From: Thermaceae bacterium
Lineage (GTDB): Bacteria; Deinococcota; Deinococci; Deinococcales; Marinithermaceae
NCBI GenBank assembly: GCA_026989475.1
Contig: JALSJG010000038.1
Span: 1-5,487, forward strand
Direction of reading: 5' to 3'
DNA: 5,487 nucleotides
The stretch's first letter is position 1; every line of letters begins with the position of its first letter. Under the pieces are notes generated by a model. The model did not search any database. It had not been told where the DNA came from and saw only the letters and a program-made list of their open reading frames with translations. Positions 1-5,487 of the stretch are shown one piece after another. The translations under genes were made by a program, and so were the position numbers.

Positions 1-2
1 TT

Positions 3-377
3 CTGGCGAACCCTCCGGCTTTTTACCGCCACCTGACCGGTGAGGAAAACCTTTTAAGCTGGCTGGCGTTGCAGGGTCGGAAGGTGCGGAGGGAAGCGGT
101 GGAACCGGTGATCGAGGAACTCGGGTTACCACTCGGCCGGCCGGTCCTCGCCTACTCGAGCGGTATGCGGAAGAGGCTCGCGCTCGCCAGGATTTTTCTG
201 GCCCAACCCCGGGTCCTGCTCCTCGACGAGCCCGAGACCGCTCTGGACGAGGAGGGGCGGAAGCTCCTCCTGGAGACGATCCACCGGGTGCGGGGGGCAG
301 GCGGGGCGGTGCTCCTTGCCACCCACGACCGGGCTTTCGCCGAGGCCAGCGCCGACCGAGAGGTGGTGCTCTCGTGA
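3..377 (+). CDS. ccmA: CcmA, heme exporter ABC ATPase (C-terminal part; 5' end lies outside the window)
   Basis: This is the last 124 codons of an ABC-type ATPase that is open at the left edge of the window. CcmA is the cytoplasmic nucleotide-binding subunit of the CcmAB(CD) complex; its ATP hydrolysis drives release of heme-loaded CcmE from CcmC. The visible part begins in the Q-loop/helical region (FYRHLTGEENLL, about 24-56). It continues with the ABC signature YSSGMRKRLALAR (about 153-191), Walker B with the catalytic Glu (LLLDEPETALD, about 216-248) and the switch His in LATHD (His codon 324-326). Walker A and roughly the first 80 residues are missing because of the window boundary, not because of damage. 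The signature reads SSGM where many ABC proteins have SGGQ; such departures are common in CcmA (E. coli has SAGQ). The fragment alone could belong to another ABC-2-type exporter, but the four-base overlap with ccmB and the complete ccm operon downstream make CcmA very likely. Confidence 0.93.
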   Translation: MANPPAFYRHLTGEENLLSWLALQGRKVRREAVEPVIEELGLPLGRPVLAYSSGMRKRLALARIFLAQPRVLLLDEPETALDEEGRKLLLETIHRVRGAGGAVLLATHDRAFAEASADREVVLS

Positions 378-1039
378 GGCGGATCCTGGCGCTTGCCCTC
401 CGGGACCTAAAGCTCGAGCTCCGGGGCCGTACCGGGCTCTTCTCGGCGCTTTTTTTTCTGGGTGTGGTACTTCTAATACTCGGCTTCGCCCTCGGCCCCG
501 AGGAGGATGACCTCCGCCGCGCCGCCCCCGGCGTGCTCTGGGTGGCTCTGGCCTTCGCGGGCAGTCTGCTCGCCGGGCGGGCCTGGGCGGTGGAGGTGGA
601 GAACGACACCCTGGACGACCTCCTCCTCCTTCCCGGGAGCCGGGAATGGATCTACTGGGGAAAATTTCTCTTCCTCTGGGTCCTCTTGTTCCTGGTAAGC
701 CTCCTGCTGCTCTTCCTGGTGGCGGGGATGTTTTACCTGCCGCTTGCCCGGGCGCCGGCGCTGCTTTTGACCCTGGTCCTCGGGGCCACCGGCTACGCCG
801 CCGTCGCCACTTTCTACGCCGGGCTCGTGGTCCGGCTCCCCACCGCCCAACTGGTGCTCCCGATCCTGGTCTTCTCGGTGGTGGTGCCGGTGATCCTGGC
901 GGCGGTGCGGGCGACGATCGGGCTCGCCGAGGGGGCGCCGGTCGCCGAGATCGTCGCCTGGTGGAAGCTTCTTATCGTCTTTGACGTCGTTTACCTCACC
1001 GCCTCCAGCTTGCTTTTCCCCTTCGTGATCGAGGGATAG
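374..1039 (+). CDS. ccmB: CcmB, heme exporter permease subunit
   Basis: CcmB is the integral-membrane partner of the CcmA ATPase in the System I heme-handling complex. The protein has 221 residues, the usual family length of about 220, with six predicted membrane segments near residues 22-41, 53-71, 97-119, 127-150, 157-179 and 198-218. The N-terminus (RRILALALRDLKLELRGRTG) is a basic amphipathic stretch typical of CcmB, followed by the first helix. The cytoplasmic loop ENDTLDDLLLLPGSREWIYWGK (in two parts, residues 77-86 and 87-97) and the helix LPILVFSVVVPVILAAV (residues 162-178) match the family pattern. The start is GTG at 374, which overlaps the ccmA stop as GTGA, with GAGAGGTGG at 358-366 as ribosome binding site. 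A run of eight T (450-457) falls in codons for Leu-Phe-Phe. It ends in TAG and is followed by the only intergenic gap in the operon. Confidence 0.95.
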   Translation: MRRILALALRDLKLELRGRTGLFSALFFLGVVLLILGFALGPEEDDLRRAAPGVLWVALAFAGSLLAGRAWAVEVENDTLDDLLLLPGSREWIYWGKFLFLWVLLFLVSLLLLFLVAGMFYLPLARAPALLLTLVLGATGYAAVATFYAGLVVRLPTAQLVLPILVFSVVVPVILAAVRATIGLAEGAPVAEIVAWWKLLIVFDVVYLTASSLLFPFVIEG

Positions 1040-1079
1040 CTGGAGAGGAGCGCGGTGCCGCTCGGGGCCCCGGGGTGGT

Positions 1080-1126
1080 GCTCCGGCTCGGGCCCGCGCC
1101 CGGTCCGGGCGGGCCCTTCCCGGAGC
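1080..1126 (+). repeat. Nested GC-rich inverted repeat / RNA hairpin after ccmB
   Basis: The outer arms GCTCCGG (1080-1086) and CCGGAGC (1120-1126) are exact reverse complements. Inside them GGGCCCG (1090-1096) pairs with CGGGCCC (1110-1116), and after a two-base bulge CCC (1099-1101) pairs with GGG (1107-1109), leaving a five-base loop. The result is about 17 G/C-dominated base pairs starting some 40 bases after the ccmB stop. There is no T-run after it, so a classical intrinsic terminator is not supported. It could act as an attenuator, a pause site, an RNA-stability element protecting ccmAB mRNA, or merely reflect GC-rich spacer sequence. Confidence 0.5.
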
Positions 1127-1182
1127 GGATTGGGCGATCCCCCGCCGGCCCCTCGGAATTCCTGCCGGGGACCCCCGCCTGA

Positions 1183-1195
1183 CTCGCGACGCGAG
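1183..1195. repeat. 13-bp near-perfect palindrome (possible operator)
   Basis: CTCGCG and CGCGAG are exact reverse complements separated by a single A. It lies about 60 bases upstream of a candidate ccmC promoter. A site of this size could bind a dimeric regulator, but in DNA this rich in G and C such a palindrome can also occur by chance. No second copy was noticed in the window. Confidence 0.2.
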
Positions 1196-1231
1196 CTCGG
1201 CCCGCACGGTGGGAGACGCGTGAAGTTTTCA

Positions 1232-1259
1232 TCTTCATTAAGAACCCCCTCGCTAGCCT
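1232..1259 (+). promoter_or_regulatory. Candidate internal promoter for ccmC and downstream genes
   Basis: The hexamer TAGCCT at 1254-1259 fits the TANNNT -10 pattern. A weak -35 (TCTTCA at 1232-1237, three of six matches to TTGACA) lies 16 bases upstream, inside the only AT-richer patch of the gap. Transcription would start at about 1266, three bases before the ATG at 1269, giving an almost leaderless mRNA. This would explain the lack of a Shine-Dalgarno sequence in front of ccmC. Leaderless transcripts with a -10 box just upstream of the start codon are known to be frequent in Deinococcota. The same patch also holds a small inverted repeat, TGAAG (1221-1225) with CTTCA (1233-1237). The call is inference from motif position. 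Confidence 0.3.
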
Positions 1260-1268
1260 GTGGGCAGC

Positions 1269-1955
1269 ATGCGGGTGGAACGGCCGGGAATGGACGGGCT
1301 CTCCGCGACCCTCTTGGGTCTTGGCTACCTTTTTCTGCTCGCCGGTTTTTATCTTGCCCTAAAGGCCCCCCCCGACGCGCAACAGGGTTACCTGGTGCGT
1401 ATCCTCTACCTCCACGTGGCCTCGGCCTGGACCGGCTACCTCGCCTTCATCGTCGCCGGTGTGTATGCGCTTCTTTACCTTCTCCGGGGGCGGCCTGCCT
1501 TTGATCGGCTTTCGGCTGCGAGCGCCGAGCTTGGGCTCTGGCTTTCCTTCCTGATGGTGATCGGGGGGATGATGTGGGCCCGTCCTACCTGGGGCGTCTA
1601 CTGGGTCTGGGAGCCCCGGCTCACCTCGGTGGCGGTGATGATCGCGATCTACATCGGCTACTTCCTGGTCCGTCAGGCGATCGAGGATCCCGAGCTGCGG
1701 GCCAAGGCCGCGGCCGCGGTGGCAATTCTCGGGGTGATCAACGTCCCGATCACCTACATGTCGGTCTACTGGTGGCGCTCGATTCACCAGACCGCCACCA
1801 TCGACGTCATTAACCGCCGGGTGCACATGCCGCCGGAAATGCTCGTCCCGCTTTTCGTCAATCTGGCCGCTTTCACCCTCCTGTACCTGGCCTTTTTGCG
1901 GATGAAGGGACGGCTGGCCGCTTTTCTGGCGGCGAAGGAGGAAAGCGATGGGTAA
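1269..1955 (+). CDS. ccmC: CcmC, heme-handling membrane protein
   Basis: CcmC binds heme at the outer face of the membrane with its tryptophan-rich motif and two histidines, and passes it to CcmE. From the ATG at 1269 the product has 228 residues with six predicted membrane helices. Visible key elements are RILYLHVASAW (His 49), WGVYWVWEPRL (residues 108-118) and WWRSIHQTATI (His 173), matching the WWD domain and the two heme-ligand histidines of the family. The usual Asp of the motif (WVWD in E. coli) is Glu 115 here. The start is uncertain: in-frame GTG 1260, ATG 1269, GTG 1275 and ATG 1290 are possible. None has a good ribosome binding site, although GGTGGAA at 1273-1279 could serve 1290. 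I chose 1269 because of the possible near-leaderless promoter. A run of eight C (1366-1373) encodes Ala-Pro-Pro. The 3' end overlaps ccmD by eight bases. Confidence 0.93.
   Translation: MRVERPGMDGLSATLLGLGYLFLLAGFYLALKAPPDAQQGYLVRILYLHVASAWTGYLAFIVAGVYALLYLLRGRPAFDRLSAASAELGLWLSFLMVIGGMMWARPTWGVYWVWEPRLTSVAVMIAIYIGYFLVRQAIEDPELRAKAAAAVAILGVINVPITYMSVYWWRSIHQTATIDVINRRVHMPPEMLVPLFVNLAAFTLLYLAFLRMKGRLAAFLAAKEESDG
1935..1942 (+). promoter_or_regulatory. Strong ribosome binding site for ccmD
   Basis: AAGGAGGA lies inside the end of ccmC, five bases before the ATG at 1948. It is an almost perfect Shine-Dalgarno sequence and is the main nucleotide-level reason for calling the very short ccmD frame a gene. 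Confidence 0.8.
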
Positions 1956-2049
1956 CCAGGTTTTTGTCCTGGTGGTCTACGTGCTGACCTACGCCTTCTT
2001 GCTGGGGTACACGGCGTACCTCCTGGGGCGGCTTAGGAGGGGGATGTGA
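1948..2049 (+). CDS. ccmD: CcmD, 33-residue single-helix subunit
   Basis: This small gene sits exactly where ccmD is expected, between ccmC and ccmE, and encodes 33 residues. CcmD is a one-helix protein that associates with the CcmABC complex and is needed for release of heme-loaded CcmE. The sequence shows a short polar start (MGNQ), one hydrophobic, tyrosine-rich helix from about residue 5 to 27, and a basic tail (GRLRRGM), which is the usual CcmD layout. It overlaps ccmC by eight bases (ATGGGTAA), and its stop overlaps the ccmE GTG as GTGA. It is short even for the family, and sequence conservation in CcmD is weak, so the call rests on size, topology, position and the excellent ribosome binding site. 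Confidence 0.85.
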   Translation: MGNQVFVLVVYVLTYAFLLGYTAYLLGRLRRGM

Positions 2050-2470
2050 AGGCGAAGTACTGGATCGGCCTCTTCGTCGTCGTGGGGGCGATCGGCTACA
2101 TGATCTGGGGCGGGCTGGGACAGAGCCTGGTTTACTTCATCACCCCCAGCGAATACTTCGAGGAGCCCGTCCGGTATCAGGGAAAGCGGATCCGCCTCGG
2201 GGGGATCGTGAAGGAGGGTTCGATCGCGTTCGATCCGAAGGCGCTCGAGCTCCGCTTCATCCTCACCGACGGCGTGGCCGAGGTGCCGGTCTTTCACCAG
2301 GGCACGCCCCCGGCGCTTTTCAAGGAGCGACAGGGCGTGGTGGTTGAGGGAAGGTTTCAGGACCAGACCTTCTACGGGGATAACCTGCTGGTCAAGCACT
2401 CCGAAACCTACCGTCCCCCCGAGGAGGGCTACACGCCCGAGGACGTTCGCAATCTCATTCGGGAGGCGAA

Positions 2471-2474
<4 letters not shown>
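2046..2474 (+). CDS. ccmE: CcmE, periplasmic heme chaperone
   Basis: CcmE receives heme from CcmC, holds it covalently on a histidine and delivers it to CcmF/CcmH. The protein has 142 residues. An N-terminal anchor helix spans about residues 5-23, followed by an OB-fold domain (about 33-115) with family stretches such as RYQGKRIRLGGIVKEGS and the pair FHQGTPPALFKERQGVVVEG. The heme-attachment motif is KHSETY, with His 118 and Tyr 122 in the HxxxY spacing, so this is the His-type CcmE and not the CxxxY variant of some archaea and sulfate reducers. The tail RPPEEGYTPEDV is typical. The start is GTG at 2046, with AGGAGG at 2035-2040 five bases upstream; it overlaps the ccmD stop. The 3' end overlaps ccmF as ATGA. 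Confidence 0.96.
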
Positions 2475-4413
<1,939 letters not shown>

Positions 4414-4417
<4 letters not shown>

Positions 4418-4941
4418 GGAGGTGGGTCTATTTCTCCCTGGTGCCGGTACTCGGCGCGCTCTTTTGGTGGGGGATGCAGCGGGATCCGGGCGAGCTCAAG
4501 TCGGTGCTGGTGGGGAAACCCGCCCCAGACTTCGAGCTTTCACTTCTACCCCCCTACCGCGCCGAGTGGGGCGAGCGGTTCCGGCTCTCCGAGCACCGGG
4601 GAAAGCCGGTGGTCTTAAACTTCTGGGCCAGCTGGTGTTACCCCGCCTGCTACGAGGAGGCTCCGATCCTCGAGGCGGGCTGGCGCAGGTTCCGGGATCG
4701 GGTGCTGTTTTTCGGGGTCAACACCCAAGATCGCGAGGCCGACGCTCTCGAGTTCATCGCCCAGTTCAACCTCACCTTCCCCCACGGTTACGATCCCCGG
4801 GGCAAGGTAGGGATCGACTACGGCATGTACGGCGTCCCGGAAACCTTCTTCATCGACGCCGAGGGCCGGGTGCGCTACCGCCACGCGGGGGCGATCACCG
4901 CCGCCGAGCTGGAGAAACGCATTCGGGAGGTGCTGCCGTGA
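4414..4941 (+). CDS. ccmG: CcmG/DsbE, membrane-anchored thioredoxin-like protein with a CX3C site
   Basis: CcmG is an outer-face thiol-disulfide oxidoreductase that helps reduce the CXXCH cysteines of apocytochrome c. The product has 175 residues: a basic N-terminus and one anchor helix (RRWVYFSLVPVLGALFWWG, residues 2-20), then a TlpA/CcmG-type thioredoxin fold starting at GKPAPDFEL (34-42). The strand PVVLNFWASW leads into the active site, and the cis-proline motif GVPETFFID (140-148) carries the GVPE/GAPE signature seen in CcmG. The active site is WCYPAC (Cys 75 and Cys 79), which has three residues between the cysteines where CcmG normally has two; the reading frame is intact on both sides. 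The TTG start at 4414 overlaps the ccmF stop as TTGA. GTG at 4441 is an alternative, but it would cut the anchor helix. The 3' end overlaps ccmH by four bases. The family call is secure; the redox chemistry of the altered site is not. Confidence 0.93.
4926..4932 (+). promoter_or_regulatory. Ribosome binding site that fixes the GTG start of ccmH
   Basis: GGAGGTG inside the end of ccmG lies at good distance from the GTG at 4938. The ccmH frame is open upstream through much of ccmG, so this site plus the signal peptide that follows sets the start. Confidence 0.7.
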
Positions 4942-5378
4942 GACTCCTTTGGCCCCTGGTTTTCTTCGCCTTCGCCTTCGCCCAGACCCCGACCGGGGAG
5001 CCGCCCCCGGACCTGCCTCCCGAGGTCTTCCGGATCGCCTCGGAGCTCCGGTGCCCGGTGTGTCAGGGCGAGAGCGCGGCCGAGTCCAACGCCGGGGTGA
5101 GCCAGGAGATGCGCAGGCAGATCGCCGAAATGCTCAGGCAGGGCAAGAGCGCCGAGGAAATCAAGCGCTACTTCGTGGAGCGCTACGGCGAGTGGATCCT
5201 CTACGCCCCGCCGAAGCGGGGGATCAACTGGCTGCTCTGGCTCGCGCCTCTGATCGGACTTCTCGTCTTCGGGTTTGGGTTTTGGCGCTACCTCGCCGAA
5301 GCCGGTCGGCGCGAGGCGGAGCTCGAGCTCTCGGATGAGGAACTCAAGGCGCTCGAGCGCCGCCTGGAGGGAGAATGA
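4938..5378 (+). CDS. ccmH: CcmH, apocytochrome c thiol reductase / heme lyase subunit
   Basis: CcmH (CycL/NrfF family) binds and reduces the heme-binding cysteines of apocytochrome c and works with CcmF and CcmG. The product has 146 residues. A short signal peptide (MRLLWPLVFFAFAFA, likely cleaved after residue 15 before QTP) is followed by the family hallmark LRCPVCQGESAAESNA, with the redox pair Cys 39 and Cys 42. A helical region (QEMRRQIAEMLRQGKSAEEI) and RYGEWILYAPP (about 82-92) match the three-helix CcmH domain. One membrane helix lies at about 97-117, with a charged C-terminal tail (EAELELSDEELKALERRLEG) on the inner side. The C-terminal TPR extension of E. coli CcmH is absent, as in species where CcmI is separate. 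The GTG start overlaps the ccmG stop as GTGA, and the stop overlaps the next ATG as ATGA. Confidence 0.96.
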   Translation: MRLLWPLVFFAFAFAQTPTGEPPPDLPPEVFRIASELRCPVCQGESAAESNAGVSQEMRRQIAEMLRQGKSAEEIKRYFVERYGEWILYAPPKRGINWLLWLAPLIGLLVFGFGFWRYLAEAGRREAELELSDEELKALERRLEGE

Positions 5379-5487
5379 TCCTAGTCTACCTTGCGGTGGT
5401 CGGGTCCTTGCTGCTCGCGCTCGCGGTGGTGCTCGCCCCCCTGCGCAAGGCACCCCGCCCCTTTCCGGAAAACCCCCGCCCCCAGGA
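5375..5487 (+). CDS. Possible CcmI/CycH-like protein, N-terminus only (runs off the window)
   Basis: An ATG at 5375 overlaps the ccmH stop (ATGA) and has GGAGG at 5366-5370. The frame stays open to the window end, giving 37 complete codons. The visible part is one hydrophobic helix (MILVYLAVVGSLLLALAVVL, residues 1-20) followed by a proline- and arginine-rich stretch (APLRKAPRPFPENPRPQ). A membrane anchor directly after ccmH fits CcmI, which has an N-terminal membrane part and outer-face TPR repeats that bind apocytochrome c. Too little is present to see TPRs, so another membrane-anchored protein is possible. Translational coupling to ccmH is likely. Confidence 0.55.
   Translation, partial: MILVYLAVVGSLLLALAVVLAPLRKAPRPFPENPRPQ

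Larger units (their letters stand above)
1040..1268 (+). other. Structured GC-rich intergenic gap between ccmB and ccmC
   Basis: About 230 bases without a credible gene, in an operon whose other junctions all overlap. Most of it (1040-1215) is extremely G/C-rich and full of short inverted repeats: CGGGGCCCCG at 1063-1072, a nested hairpin at 1080-1126, GGAATTCC at 1155-1162 flanked by CCGGC/GCCGG, CGGGG/CCCCG around 1166-1177, and CTCGCG-A-CGCGAG at 1183-1195. The last 50 bases change abruptly to an AT-richer patch (1221-1242) that runs up to the ccmC start. The open frames crossing the gap have no ribosome binding site, and their translations are Arg/Pro/Gly-rich, as expected from chance in GC-rich DNA. 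I recognise no riboswitch or tRNA. The gap may separate ccmAB transcription from that of ccmC onward; this is inference. Confidence 0.6.

Noticed and set aside
1080..1126. Rho-independent terminator after ccmB
   Set aside because: The stem is strong, but no T-run follows it (TTCCCGG and GATTGGG instead), so it is listed only as an inverted repeat.
473..1207. Minus-strand open frame opposite ccmB and the gap (244 codons)
   Set aside because: Low-complexity, charged translation, no recognised motif, and it mirrors the ccmB coding frame.
1055..1504. Plus-strand frame starting in the gap and running into ccmC
   Set aside because: Pro/Gly/Arg/Ser-rich translation; from 1269 onward it reads ccmC out of frame. 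No conserved features.
4422..4937. N-terminal extension of CcmH through ccmG
   Set aside because: Arg/Gly/Pro-rich out-of-frame reading of ccmG. The signal peptide after GTG 4938 and its ribosome binding site give the true start.

Overview
The window is a GC-rich, densely packed segment carrying most of one operon for System I (Ccm) cytochrome c maturation. The order is ccmA (3' part), ccmB, ccmC, ccmD, ccmE, ccmF, ccmG, ccmH and the first codons of a ccmI-like gene, all on the + strand. The strong G/C bias at third codon positions, the frequent GTG/TTG starts with strong AGGAGG-type ribosome binding sites, and protein features such as a His-type CcmE and the SSGM signature in CcmA would fit a member of the Deinococcota, perhaps Thermaceae (Thermus, Meiothermus or Oceanithermus relatives). 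That assignment is inferred from general impression, not from a search.

Layout: 3-377 is the C-terminal part of the CcmA ATPase. 374-1039 is the CcmB permease. 1040-1268 is the only real gap; it is very GC-rich, contains several potential hairpins and ends in an AT-richer patch with a possible promoter. 1269-1955 is CcmC. 1948-2049 is the 33-residue CcmD, easily missed because of its size. 2046-2474 is CcmE, 2471-4417 CcmF, 4414-4941 CcmG, 4938-5378 CcmH, and 5375 to the window end a one-helix N-terminus that resembles CcmI. Every junction other than B/C overlaps by 4 or 8 bases (GTGA, ATGA or TTGA), which indicates translational coupling.

How the genes work together, from established knowledge of System I: CcmA and CcmB form an ABC complex with CcmC and CcmD. 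CcmC presents heme on the outer face of the membrane and loads it covalently onto the histidine of CcmE. The ATPase drives release of holo-CcmE. CcmF, with CcmH and where present CcmI, transfers heme to the CXXCH cysteines of apocytochrome c. CcmG and CcmH keep those cysteines reduced.

No undescribed system is visible. The points worth a second look are a CX3C active site in CcmG in place of CXXC, a Glu in place of the usual Asp in the CcmC tryptophan-rich motif, and the structured gap with a possible near-leaderless internal promoter that splits ccmAB from ccmC onward.
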